Below, piece by piece: positions 39,695 through 47,510 of a stretch of DNA of 64,000 nucleotides; the first letter of the stretch is position 1; every line of letters begins with the position of its first letter. The position numbers and the translations under genes were made by a program. The stretch lies in IMG/VR virus record IMGVR_UViG_3300031576_000019, positions 1 through 64,000 of that record; one strand, given 5' to 3'. Source of the DNA: a virus. Below the pieces are notes generated by a model that was given only the letters and a program-made list of their open reading frames with translations, ran no database searches and was not told the DNA's origin.

Positions 39695-40026
39695 ACACTA
39701 CCGCTTATCTTATCAACCGTGATGTGGCCATTGAACTCTACGATATTGGTCATCCCGCCATCCCTGGTGAGCGCGAATACCCACTTGAATTCTACCGGGT
39801 TATCTTTGAATTCGTCTCGGTTGACAACTGGGAAGATGTTGCTGGTTGCCTGAATGACTGGCGTGACCGCACTACGGATGCTATTGCTGAACACACCCAT
39901 CTGCAAGACTGGGAATATCACGACTTCTCTGGTGCAAACTTAGTCTTCTTCGGCCCTGACCAAAAGCACACCATGATCGGTGGCTTTTCCATCGATGTCG
40001 AAATTCAAGGAACGAGCCCACTATGA
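39691..40026 (+). CDS. Unknown protein
   Basis: 111 aa, MNTTAYLINRDVAIELYDIG; FYRVIFEFVSVDNWEDVAGC, later LVFFGPDQKHTMIGGFSID. ATGA coupling on both sides. Not recognised. Confidence 0.55.
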   Translation: MNTTAYLINRDVAIELYDIGHPAIPGEREYPLEFYRVIFEFVSVDNWEDVAGCLNDWRDRTTDAIAEHTHLQDWEYHDFSGANLVFFGPDQKHTMIGGFSIDVEIQGTSPL

Positions 40027-40412
40027 ACAACATCGAACTCAATCAACCGACCCAAAAGTTTATAAATTGGACAGACGAAATGCCCTTTTTTGTTATCTCC
40101 GACATCCTAAACGCGCGCCGCCGAGATGACCATCCATGGATGCGCTGTGGTCTGTGTGGCCACACTTTTGAAGCAGGTGATTGGGCACGGTAGCGTTTTG
40201 GAAATCCCAATATTTTTGTGTGTGCGGCCTGTGACTGTCCCAAAGATGAGATGCTGGCGAAGCAGGAGATACTCCGTGACCTTGTGCACCGTCTCTTTTG
40301 GGATTATTTGGCCAATAATGATAGTGGGTATCCGTCTCTTGATTTGAATTATCACTGGAACAAAGGCCAGATCGTCCGACCCTATTATCGCAATCCGAGA
40401 ATAGGAAAATGA
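40023..40412 (+). pseudogene. Zinc-finger gene with in-frame TAG
   Basis: The frame reads CGLCGHTFEAGDWAR, then TAG at 40191, then RFGNPNIFVCAACDCPKDEM and on to TGA 40412, which overlaps the next ATG. The two CxxC halves on either side of the TAG form one zinc site, so the stop interrupts a single domain; CAG to TAG is the simplest origin. Other genes here end at TAG normally. Confidence 0.65.
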
Positions 40413-41179
40413 GCAACCGCTTCTATCTCCATCCCAACGGACACTATGTCCCATCCGTCACGACCATCACCTCCATCTTGGCCAAGCCAAGCCTGGAACG
40501 TTGGAAACAAGAACAAGTCATCGAGGCCGCTTTTGCCCTTGGTCCCGTCAGCGCCGACATGATTCTGGATACCGCCGCCCAGAAGAGTCGGGAAGCCACC
40601 GAATTTGGGACCCAGATACATGAGGCCTTGGCCCTCCTGCATCAGAATCTGCCTTGGTGGAATCACCCTGTTTGTGACGACCCGCGTGCTATTCCGATGC
40701 TGTTAACCTATAGAGATACTTTTCTCGTTCCATCCACCGTAGTGGATGGGCACAGACAAGTCGAACAACCTGTCTTCGGTATGACACCCAATGGTTTGGG
40801 CTACGCTGGCACGCCCGACCTGGTGTGTTACCTTCTTCCCGGCGCCATTATCAAGCGCACCCCTAAGGGCAGGAACATCCAAACCCATTGTCCTCCGCTC
40901 CTGGCCTATGCCATCATTGATGTCAAAACCTCCGATGCCATCTGGCCCGACTATGGCCTCCAACTTGGAGGCTATGGAAGCATGTGCTCTATGCCTCCCA
41001 CTTATCTTCTGTCTGTGCGGATGGACAAAAGCAGCTCTACTGATCTGGAGATAATATCTTGGCCAGTGAACGAAGCGATCCAGGCCTTTCTCAACTTGGT
41101 GCAACTCTGGTATTGGCTCAATCCTAAGGCCTGCGAGAGACAGACCAGGAGAATAGCAGACAGTACCATCAGAGCATGA
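40409..41179 (+). CDS. PD-(D/E)XK nuclease, Cas4/RecB-like
   Basis: 256 aa. FGTQIHEALALLH, GYAGTPDLVCY, IIDVKTSDA and YGLQLGGYG are the His, Asp, Asp-x-Lys and Gln-x3-Tyr motifs of RecB-type exonucleases. The last motif coincides with an exact SD-hairpin copy (40957-40971). Probably trims DNA ends in recombination together with the ATPase at 49817. Confidence 0.8.
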   Translation: MSNRFYLHPNGHYVPSVTTITSILAKPSLERWKQEQVIEAAFALGPVSADMILDTAAQKSREATEFGTQIHEALALLHQNLPWWNHPVCDDPRAIPMLLTYRDTFLVPSTVVDGHRQVEQPVFGMTPNGLGYAGTPDLVCYLLPGAIIKRTPKGRNIQTHCPPLLAYAIIDVKTSDAIWPDYGLQLGGYGSMCSMPPTYLLSVRMDKSSSTDLEIISWPVNEAIQAFLNLVQLWYWLNPKACERQTRRIADSTIRA

Positions 41180-41197
41180 GATTAGAACGCTTGTTTC

Positions 41198-41226
41198 ATA
41201 GACAATTATTCACATTCCCCTATAAT
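41198..41226 (+). promoter_or_regulatory. Promoter with half-degenerate operator
   Basis: The right arm ATTATTCAC is intact and the left arm is changed to ATAGA; TATAAT (41221-41226) follows after seven bases. Drives the winged-helix gene 41268. Confidence 0.6.
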
Positions 41227-41267
41227 GATTGGAAACCCGTAAGAAAGAATCATCATAGGAGATATAA

Positions 41268-41555
41268 ATGCTTGACACACTGGAAGATGTCAAACCTCGC
41301 AACCGCCGCGCCCTGATGATTATTGTAGACTACTGGGAAAAGAACCGGATGGGCATGACTAACCCAGAGCTCAAAGACGCACTCAATACCGTCTACGCAG
41401 AAGGCTTGGTCAGCACCCAACAAACCCATCGGATTGTGGTAGACTTGCGAAATAATCAGCTTCTGGGCGACAACCCCAGTGTTCATCGAAGCATCATCCC
41501 CACCGAACAAGCTGTCCGCCTGACCAAACGCTGGAAACGCAAAGCCTCCGTGTGA
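41268..41555 (+). CDS. Winged-helix-like small protein, regulator candidate
   Basis: 95 aa. NRRALMIIVDYWEKNRMGMT, ELKDALNTVYAEGLVSTQQT and HRIVVDLRNNQLLGD follow a winged-helix course; the end is basic (LTKRWKRKASV). It has its own promoter with a weak operator, as expected for an autoregulated repressor. Recognition of the operator family is not shown. Confidence 0.5.
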   Translation: MLDTLEDVKPRNRRALMIIVDYWEKNRMGMTNPELKDALNTVYAEGLVSTQQTHRIVVDLRNNQLLGDNPSVHRSIIPTEQAVRLTKRWKRKASV

Positions 41556-41568
41556 GGGGGCTTTTTTT
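41541..41568 (+). terminator. Intrinsic terminator
   Basis: AAAGCCTCC/GGGGGCTTT with seven T; overlaps the stop codon of the winged-helix gene. Confidence 0.8.
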
Positions 41569-41580
41569 ATCCTCTCCTAT

Positions 41581-41596
41581 GTGAAAGATTATTCAC
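41581..41596 (+). promoter_or_regulatory. Operator abutting a start codon
   Basis: GTGAAAGATTATTCAC ends 1 nt before the ATG at 41598 and takes the place of a ribosome site. The only rightward copy with this late-type position. Confidence 0.65.
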
Positions 41597-41597
41597 G

Positions 41598-42242
41598 ATG
41601 GCAACCGAGCGTGACCTCCAACACCAAATCAAACGCACCTTCGAGGCCCTGGGCGGGCGGGCCCGGAAACGGAATGACCTGGGCCATATGTTGCGCGCCC
41701 TGGGAAAAGCCAAGGCCGGCGCGGCACCCTCCGGCGAGCCCGACTACACGGCCACTCTGGACGGTCTGGCCTTTTATATCGAGGCCAAGGACTCCGACAG
41801 CGGAAGCGCCGGCCTCCGCTACTCGTTCAAGGAGCTCACGCCCGAACAGCGTGTCTTCCTACACCACTACGAAACATATTCATATCTCTGGCTGTGGATG
41901 GGCCAGCGCATCAATAGCGCCGAATATCCTCTTAGGGCTTGGCTAATTCCTTGGCCAAAATACTATGCGGTTGAGGTAGAGTTCCGGGAGGCCGGTCTGT
42001 TAAGCATGGCCTATCTACACCCCAAAGAACTCAAACATCGGGAGCAAGGATTATCGGCGGTAAATAAACTTGGTTCCTATGAGCTTATCTGGTTCGGTGA
42101 CGGCATCTGGCGCATTCCACCTCTACATGAACTTTGGCGCCGTTCCGCCGCGCTCCACTATCGTGAGCCCGAACGGGGCCTGGAAAGCGAAGTTCATATT
42201 CGCCGTGTTCCCTCCAAGTTGGAGGAAGTCCATGTCGGATGA
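41598..42242 (+). CDS. VRR-Nuc/Holliday-resolvase-like nuclease
   Basis: 214 aa. SGEPDYTATLDGLAFYIEAK has the Pro-Asp then Glu-x-Lys spacing of PD-(D/E)XK resolvases (RecU/VRR-Nuc type), after an Arg-rich start (LGGRARKRNDLGHML). It may resolve recombination or replication branches. No Shine-Dalgarno; the operator sits there instead. An SD-hairpin copy near the end is read SKLEE. Confidence 0.7.
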   Translation: MATERDLQHQIKRTFEALGGRARKRNDLGHMLRALGKAKAGAAPSGEPDYTATLDGLAFYIEAKDSDSGSAGLRYSFKELTPEQRVFLHHYETYSYLWLWMGQRINSAEYPLRAWLIPWPKYYAVEVEFREAGLLSMAYLHPKELKHREQGLSAVNKLGSYELIWFGDGIWRIPPLHELWRRSAALHYREPERGLESEVHIRRVPSKLEEVHVG

Positions 42243-42966
42243 AGCCGTCGGTCTCTATGAACAAATCCGTCAGGCCGCCAAGGCCGAGGTCTACGCCCGC
42301 TACCCCAGCGCCACCGAAACCGAGTGCGACGAGAGTATCCATCGCCAGGCCGAAGTGCTATTCGAGACTTTCAAGCGCACTGCCAGCCTCCGCACACTCG
42401 CCGACCGCTCCCTGCGCTGGCAGGCCGTTCACATCGCCGCCTCCGGTCTATGGGCCTACACCCCAGGCGAATATGCTTCCCCCGAGGAGTTCATCTCCGA
42501 GGCCCTCGCCGCTGTCTGGGGCGATGAGCCCCAAGAGAGTTCTACCTATCACGACCTGATGAGCACAGTTAAGATTGTTCAATACGCTAAAGCCGAAGGC
42601 ATTGAGGGCGTAGACGCCCTGTGGACCGACAACCGAGTAGGCAACACCCGCGTCGCCATCCCATATCTCAATGCCTTGATGCAACAGTCCGAAGCCCACG
42701 CTCAGTTCCAACAGACTGTTCGAGATGTCCTCGCGCTCAATCACGCCGACTTTCGAGAAAAGTACCCCACCTCGCCTCGCTCCGGTCTGCCCGTCATGCC
42801 CGGTTGGAAATATGTTTTGCCCGACGGCCGCTGGTACCTTGTCGTAGAGGGCCAGTCCGAAGTACAGTATCAGTTTGCGCTCCGGGCCCTGGGCAACAAG
42901 CTCTCTGAGCATCATGGTACAGGTCAGGAAGAGTTTCTTTTCGCGCTTCAACGGAGGAAGATATGA
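42232..42966 (+). CDS. Unknown protein translated from an SD-hairpin
   Basis: 244 aa from ATG 42232, MSDEAVGLYEQIRQAAKAEV; mostly helical, ending GWKYVLPDGRWYLVVEGQS. GGAGG of the hairpin 42211-42225, inside the upstream coding end, is its ribosome site (6 nt spacing). Not recognised. Confidence 0.6.
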   Translation: MSDEAVGLYEQIRQAAKAEVYARYPSATETECDESIHRQAEVLFETFKRTASLRTLADRSLRWQAVHIAASGLWAYTPGEYASPEEFISEALAAVWGDEPQESSTYHDLMSTVKIVQYAKAEGIEGVDALWTDNRVGNTRVAIPYLNALMQQSEAHAQFQQTVRDVLALNHADFREKYPTSPRSGLPVMPGWKYVLPDGRWYLVVEGQSEVQYQFALRALGNKLSEHHGTGQEEFLFALQRRKI

Positions 42967-43190
42967 ATCAGACCCACGCCTTTGCACTTGCAGATGACGC
43001 TCAGAACCTTGTCATTCAATCACTTCGGCTGGGAGTCATTGCCAGTTTGCCCCAGGCCATAGATATATTTCGGGAGGCCATACAGTCTTACCCCCCTGAC
43101 TGTCCACCGCCTGACCATGACTGGCCTGCAATTTGGGAGGGCCAAGCGTTACTCGTTGACCTGATTTATCAAGGCTTCACAAGCGCATAA
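42963..43190 (+). CDS. Unknown small protein
   Basis: 75 aa, MNQTHAFALADDAQNLVIQS, helical, Pro-rich turn (PPDCPPPDHDWP). ATGA overlap with the previous gene. Confidence 0.55.
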   Translation: MNQTHAFALADDAQNLVIQSLRLGVIASLPQAIDIFREAIQSYPPDCPPPDHDWPAIWEGQALLVDLIYQGFTSA

Positions 43191-43208
43191 ACTGCGCGAG
43201 CTCTGTCT

Positions 43209-43223
43209 CCTCCAGGTTGGAGG
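43209..43223. repeat. Dispersed SD-hairpin element, loop variant
   Basis: CCTCCAGGTTGGAGG; change is in the loop only. Lies between a stop codon and the 43243 promoter. Confidence 0.75.
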
Positions 43224-43242
43224 AAAGACCGAGCCGCCCGGT

Positions 43243-43273
43243 GTGAATAATCTTTCACAACCTGTGGTATAAT
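43243..43273 (+). promoter_or_regulatory. Operator and consensus extended -10 promoter of the pseudoknot RNA
   Basis: GTGAATAATCTTTCAC (43243-43258), then TGTGGTATAAT with a perfect -10 (43268-43273), the strongest -10 in the window. The start would be near 43280, 10 nt before the pseudoknot. Confidence 0.8.
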
Positions 43274-43289
43274 CCTTTTACAAACGCCG

Positions 43290-43426
43290 TTTGGCAGCGG
43301 CCATGAGTGACACAGGACCCCCAAAGACCTCTCGCATGGTCTGTTGGTTTGTTAGGCCACCCCACTTGTCCTGTGTGGGGCTGCCAAATAGGCCGACAGC
43401 TAATAGACCAGCCGAGAGGTCTTTGG
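43290..43426 (+). ncRNA. Large pseudoknotted leader RNA
   Basis: Helix 1 has two blocks: TTTGGCAGC (43290) with GCTGCCAAA (43380-43388), and ACACAGGAC (43310-43318) with GTCCTGTGT (43368-43376). Helix 2 has its 5' strand inside the loop of helix 1 and its 3' strand beyond it: CCAAAGACCTCTCG (43321-43334) with CGAGAGGTCTTTGG (43413-43426), and TGGTCTGTT with AATAGACCA (one G-U). In all 41 pairs form an H-type pseudoknot. It ends 4 nt before AAGGAGA of the next gene. Confidence 0.8.
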
Positions 43427-43442
43427 TTTAGAAGGAGAGAAT

Positions 43443-44066
43443 ATGTTTTCTTTTAGAGTAGAAGCCAGAGGGGTTCCGTTCTCAATTTGGTACCCCGAGG
43501 GGATTATGGTTGACCCAGACCAGATTGATCCAAGTAATTCTAAGCATATACAGGCTCTCGCCGAGATAATTGTCTACTACAAGAAAAACAAGGCGGGTTT
43601 CAACCTAGAATCTATGATGGGGTGTGGGGACGAGTTCTACTATTTTGGTAGCCCAGAACAAATGAAGGATGTGACAGAACTTTATGAAACCGTTGTGCGC
43701 GAAGGATGCGATATAAGCACAGATGCTCTAGCGCAGGCAAAGAAGATAAGGGATGTTTACTATGGCTTCACTCCCAAACCCGTAAGGCCCCCCAAGGCTA
43801 GGCCAGAAAAGTCGAGACACGGTTTTGTGTACTTGCTTAGGTCGGACACTGGATATTGGAAGATTGGCCGAACGGTCAACCCCGCCAGTCGCGAAAAAAC
43901 ATTTGGTGTGAAACTCCCCTTCGTTGTTCGGTTTGAGCATCTAATTGAAACCAATGACATGATCGCTCTTGAGCTTCGCTTACACAACCACTTCTCCAAA
44001 AAGCGTGTAGATGGCGAGTGGTTTGATCTATCCTCCGAAGACACAGCCTACATCAAGAGCCTATAA
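43443..44066 (+). CDS. GIY-YIG-like (T5orf172/MUG113) protein
   Basis: 207 aa. The C-terminal half has GFVYLLRSDTGYWKIGRTVN, then ALELRLHNHFSKKRVDGEWF, the course of T5orf172-type GIY-YIG-like domains. The N-terminal half (VEARGVPFSIWYPEGIMVDP) is unknown. AAGGAGA lies just downstream of the leader pseudoknot, so translation could depend on that RNA. A nuclease or nucleic-acid-binding role is likely. Confidence 0.75.
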   Translation: MFSFRVEARGVPFSIWYPEGIMVDPDQIDPSNSKHIQALAEIIVYYKKNKAGFNLESMMGCGDEFYYFGSPEQMKDVTELYETVVREGCDISTDALAQAKKIRDVYYGFTPKPVRPPKARPEKSRHGFVYLLRSDTGYWKIGRTVNPASREKTFGVKLPFVVRFEHLIETNDMIALELRLHNHFSKKRVDGEWFDLSSEDTAYIKSL

Positions 44067-44070
44067 GCCC

Positions 44071-45072
44071 ATGAGCATTTCACTCCTCGCAAAAGTTTTC
44101 TACATTGATCCAAAGACCTGCGATCAACCAGAGAAGTGTGTTCTCTCGGCCCTGGCTGACCATGCCAACGATGAGGGTTACTCTGTCTGGCCTAGCAATG
44201 CGCGGCTGGCCTGGAAATCCTCAATGAGCGTGCGTGGTATTCAAAAGGTGATTGACCGACTGATCGAGAAGAAGTTTGTAGAGATTGTCAGAGAGGCAAA
44301 TAATGGGCGAACAACTAACGAATATCGTCTTGTGGTTGAAGAAATTGAGGCGGTTTCGGCCAATCATAAGGATAGGTTTTTTGATGGGCCAGATGGTCTT
44401 ACCCACGAACCCCGTTCAGGGGCACCCCTGAACCCCGTTCATCCCACCCCTGAACCCCGTTCACCCGAACCATCATATAAGCCATCAAAAGAAACACCAG
44501 AAACGGAGAATGACAAAACCGGTCATTCTCCGGCTTCACATAATCTTTCACATCTGAGGCCACAGATAATGGAGGTTCCAAGCCATCTCAAGGTAAAAGA
44601 AAAGATGACCTATACAGGTCGATGCGATCAGTGTGAACAAATAATCACACAGTCTGATTTGGCCTGCCCGGGGCAAGGCTGTGGGCGTCCAGTTCAATGG
44701 ATTGGGGGTCGGACGAAGAAAGAGACGGGTAGGGTCACAAAACCCGCCTACGGCCCGCTCAGCGCGTTTACGCTCAAAGTGCTCAAGTTTGCCCAGGGGA
44801 CCGTAGACTACAAGTTTGACTGGCCGTCTCCGATGAAGGGCCAAACTTCCTCCAACTTGGAGGGACGCTTCCTATCCTTTGAACAAAGCCTGGGTGAGGC
44901 GAAAGTTATGTCAATTATCGAAAAGTGTGGGCAGGTCGGAGATAAGGGACTGGGACTCCTCAAGCACGCTATCAACTGCCTGGCGACCAATTCCGACCCG
45001 ACCGCCAGGGGCCAACGGCCAGTTGCTTCGCAGAGTCTTGAAACGAAAGGAGAAATAGATTGGGACGCTTAG
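44071..45072 (+). CDS. Replication initiator-like protein (winged HTH, zinc ribbon)
   Basis: 333 aa. Residues about 20-75 form a phage O-type winged helix (VLSALADHANDEGYSVWPSN, then GIQKVIDRLIEKKFVEIV). A Pro-rich linker coded by three iterons follows, then a ribbon (CDQCEQIITQ, CPGQGCGRP) and a helical end. An SD-hairpin copy (SNLEG) and a mini-hairpin copy (VASQ) lie near the end. The helicase and primase that follow support an initiation role. Confidence 0.7.
   Translation: MSISLLAKVFYIDPKTCDQPEKCVLSALADHANDEGYSVWPSNARLAWKSSMSVRGIQKVIDRLIEKKFVEIVREANNGRTTNEYRLVVEEIEAVSANHKDRFFDGPDGLTHEPRSGAPLNPVHPTPEPRSPEPSYKPSKETPETENDKTGHSPASHNLSHLRPQIMEVPSHLKVKEKMTYTGRCDQCEQIITQSDLACPGQGCGRPVQWIGGRTKKETGRVTKPAYGPLSAFTLKVLKFAQGTVDYKFDWPSPMKGQTSSNLEGRFLSFEQSLGEAKVMSIIEKCGQVGDKGLGLLKHAINCLATNSDPTARGQRPVASQSLETKGEIDWDA
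44407..44463. repeat. Iterons, candidate replication origin
   Basis: Three copies of palindromic TGAAC-CCC-GTTCA (first T replaced by C) begin at 44406, 44429 and 44451. The 22-23 bp spacing puts them on the same DNA face. They lie inside the initiator gene, as in the lambda origin within gene O. Confidence 0.7.
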
Positions 45073-46049
45073 TGCAATCCGCCGATTTGACGTATCTCAC
45101 TCCTGACACCCTTACGGCCGGGCTGGATTACATTGATTATATCCAGAAGAACCAAGGCCGCGCCATCGAGTTACCTATTGCCTCTCCGCTCGTTCAGGAT
45201 TACTGCCCACCCGTCATTCCTGGCCATATCATGCTGGTTGTGGCCCAAAGTCATAATGGCAAGACGGAGTTTCTGGAAGCTCTGGCAAAGCATAATGCCC
45301 TGCGCGCCGCCAAGCATAACCCCAAGGCCGTAGTAGCCTTTGTACATCTTGAGGAAAACATTCAGGATGCCAGCCTCAAGCAAATCTCACGGCTGTCTGG
45401 CGTGCCCATGGGAAAGTTGGCCCGCGGCGAAGTCAATCTTGCCGACCTGCGCCTCAATCCAGAACTCAACAAAATCAACGATGCTCCTATCGCTCGGATT
45501 GCCGTCAGCATGAGAACGGGCGACAGCCAGTACACCGCCAAGCGATTATATCGCCCTGAAATCCATCGCCAGTTGAAGGCACTCGAAAGCGAGGGTTGGG
45601 AGATCGTCCTGCTTATTGTGGACTATCTCACCGCTCTGCCGACCGACGCCAAGGATGACGAGGAGCGGCGCCTGAAGGTGCGTGAGGATTTATACGAGTT
45701 CCGAGACTGGGGGAATGCCATGCGCTTTCCAGTAGCCTCTGGTAGCCAAGCCAAGCAGAAGCTAGAAGGCGCTCCTGCACCAGGCATTATGCTTCCCGGT
45801 CTTTATGACATTACTGAGAGTAAAGATGTGGCCGAACGATCCGATAGAGTCTATACCTTCTGGATGCCCAAGACCACAAACTTGCTTGGCAAGACTTTTG
45901 ACTTTGGTAAACACACTTTGCGTGTGACCAACGACCTCATTCTCATGCGCGTGTGCAAGCAAAAGGGTGGCTTGCAATCTGGACGTATCTTTATTTGTCG
46001 GTGGAATTATGCTACTGGCACCATTGAGCTTCATCCCGAATACAACTAG
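45060..46049 (+). CDS. DnaB-like replicative helicase (RecA-fold)
   Basis: 329 aa with TTG start after AAAGGAG. The P-loop is modified (VVAQSHNGKTEFL), then VAFVHLEENIQDA (H1a-type), VLLIVDYLTALPT (Walker B) and a C-terminal Arg segment. It lacks the N-terminal DnaB domain, as do some phage helicases. Works at the fork with the next-door primase. Its start lies inside the initiator gene end. Confidence 0.75.
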   Translation: MGRLVQSADLTYLTPDTLTAGLDYIDYIQKNQGRAIELPIASPLVQDYCPPVIPGHIMLVVAQSHNGKTEFLEALAKHNALRAAKHNPKAVVAFVHLEENIQDASLKQISRLSGVPMGKLARGEVNLADLRLNPELNKINDAPIARIAVSMRTGDSQYTAKRLYRPEIHRQLKALESEGWEIVLLIVDYLTALPTDAKDDEERRLKVREDLYEFRDWGNAMRFPVASGSQAKQKLEGAPAPGIMLPGLYDITESKDVAERSDRVYTFWMPKTTNLLGKTFDFGKHTLRVTNDLILMRVCKQKGGLQSGRIFICRWNYATGTIELHPEYN

Positions 46050-46052
46050 CCT

Positions 46053-47078
46053 ATGGACAAACTCTCGCAAGCCCACATAGGCCAGGCCAAGAGCGCCGAC
46101 GTTTTGTCATTGGCCAGTCAAATGACCAAGCTCAAGAAGAAGTCCAACTCGCCTCATTTTGGTGAGGAATGGAAGGGGCCTTGCCCTCGCTGTGGTGGCG
46201 AGGACCGGTTTGCGGTTCGGACAGGTATCAACCGTTGGGCTTGTCGCCAGTGTACTGGCATCAACAAGGATTGCTGGTTTGACGCTATTGCCTTGATTTG
46301 GTTCATTGAGACTTGGCAAACACGGCCACAGGGTAAAGACTTTATCTGGTGTGTCAACTCTATCCTCGACAAGAAACTGCCTACCGCTCCAACACCTGAA
46401 CCTGAAGACTCGGCTGGCCGACAAGAAGCCTTGGCCCGCTTTACCAACACTGAGCTCTGGCAGGAACTTCACCGGCGCATGACCCAAGAGAACAGGGATT
46501 GGTGGACGGCGCGCGGCGTGCCGCCCGTCTGGCAGGATAAGTTCACCCTTGGCTTCACGCCCGACTGGACCGTGCAATATCACGAGAAACCGTATCATAC
46601 ACCCGCTTACTCAATCCCATATCGAAGCCTCGAAAACAAAGTTCACAATCTACAATTCCGACTCACCAACCCACCCGCGCCTGGTGACAGGTATCGTTGG
46701 ATAGGAAAACTTGGCGCCTCGTTTTTTGTTGGCCAGCCCGAGATGGGCCTGACCGAAGAAGTCTTTATCGCCGAGGGCGCTATCAAGGCGATGGTCTTCA
46801 TCAGCGAGTTTGTACAGGGCCAGCAGGTGCTCGCTACGCCTACCAATGGTTCCTGGGCTGGCATGCCCGACGCCATCAAGGGCAGGGTCAAGCGGGCTTG
46901 GATTATCCTTGACCCCGACAGCAACCATCGCGCCCACGGCTTAGGTAATGAGATTGGTCGGGATGTAGCCCGCATCATCACTCTGCCTGCCAAGCTGGAC
47001 GATCTGATCTTGCACGGCATGGAATATAGGGACTTTGACCGGATGCGCTATTTTGCCCGCCCGCCCCGTTTGATATGA
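46053..47078 (+). CDS. DNA primase (zinc-finger and TOPRIM)
   Basis: 341 aa. CPRCGGEDRFAVRTGINRWA then CRQC form the template-binding zinc site at about residues 44-66. VFIAEGAIKAMVF holds the TOPRIM Glu and AWIILDPDSN the Asp-x-Asp. Makes RNA primers for the lagging strand. Its stop codon lies in the next operator. Confidence 0.8.
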   Translation: MDKLSQAHIGQAKSADVLSLASQMTKLKKKSNSPHFGEEWKGPCPRCGGEDRFAVRTGINRWACRQCTGINKDCWFDAIALIWFIETWQTRPQGKDFIWCVNSILDKKLPTAPTPEPEDSAGRQEALARFTNTELWQELHRRMTQENRDWWTARGVPPVWQDKFTLGFTPDWTVQYHEKPYHTPAYSIPYRSLENKVHNLQFRLTNPPAPGDRYRWIGKLGASFFVGQPEMGLTEEVFIAEGAIKAMVFISEFVQGQQVLATPTNGSWAGMPDAIKGRVKRAWIILDPDSNHRAHGLGNEIGRDVARIITLPAKLDDLILHGMEYRDFDRMRYFARPPRLI

Positions 47079-47104
47079 ATAATGGTTCACTTTTGAGGTA
47101 CAAT
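47075..47104 (+). promoter_or_regulatory. Operator-promoter
   Basis: ATGAATAATGGTTCAC (one arm base changed), then AGGTACAAT (-10 TACAAT 47099-47104); an SD-hairpin follows in the transcript leader. Confidence 0.65.
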
Positions 47105-47105
47105 C

Positions 47106-47120
47106 CCTCCAAGTTGGAGG
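47106..47120. repeat. Dispersed SD-hairpin element at a transcript 5' end
   Basis: Exact copy beginning 2 nt after the -10 box, so it would lie at the extreme 5' end of the mRNA; its GGAGG is 12 nt from the ATG of the next gene. Confidence 0.8.
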
Positions 47121-47132
47121 AGAGACCAAGAC

Positions 47133-47510
47133 ATGAACATCACCATCCACTGCCCCTACTGCCGTAAAGATAAGCACATCACCGATCATCGCGGCTCGTG
47201 GCCCAAGCGCTGTCGGGATGAGGCCTGTCGGCAAGCTCATAATCGCGCATACATTAAGGCACGGCGGGCCAATCCCCAACCCATCAAAGCTCATCGTAAG
47301 CGCAAGTCAGGTGAACGCCTGACGACCTTCTATATCGTTAGTGACCCTGACACGGAAATAGGTTTCCTGTCGGGCGCGCGTATTAATGCGGTCGAGGCGA
47401 CACTTGAACTTGGATGCTTCTCTCCTAACACTATCCTCAAACAAGCTGGACACCATTTCCGAGTAACTGGTGAGATTGGTAGTAATCAGACTCTACAGGA
47501 GATACCATGA
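47133..47510 (+). CDS. Zinc-finger protein
   Basis: 125 aa. HCPYCRKDKHITDH and RCRDEACRQAH make a metal site at the N-terminus, followed by a basic linker and a beta domain (LTTFYIVSDPDTEIGFLSGA). Coupled to the next gene by ATGA. Not recognised further. Confidence 0.6.
   Translation: MNITIHCPYCRKDKHITDHRGSWPKRCRDEACRQAHNRAYIKARRANPQPIKAHRKRKSGERLTTFYIVSDPDTEIGFLSGARINAVEATLELGCFSPNTILKQAGHHFRVTGEIGSNQTLQEIP

Larger units (their letters stand above)
12970..45034. repeat. Dispersed TTGC-TTC-GCAR mini-hairpin family
   Basis: Consensus GTTGCTTCGCAGA. Copies start at 12970, 15823, 15894, 18308, 18737, 20347 (inside the tmRNA), 23122, 31125, 36620 and 45022, with weaker ones at 17201 and 50813. 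Arms UUGC/GCAR pair around a UUC loop. Copies sit at gene ends or read Val-Ala-Ser-Gln inside genes. The coordinates span the family, not one element. Confidence 0.6.

Noticed and set aside
39025-40193. Stop-codon reassignment (TAA or TAG read as Gln)
   Set aside because: Many clear genes here, including ssb, the C5 methyltransferase neighbours and RadC, end normally at TAA, TAG or TGA; only two genes are interrupted.
44407-44463. Three repeats as a CRISPR array
   Set aside because: Only 12-13 bp palindromes with 9-10 bp gaps inside a coding sequence and no cas genes.
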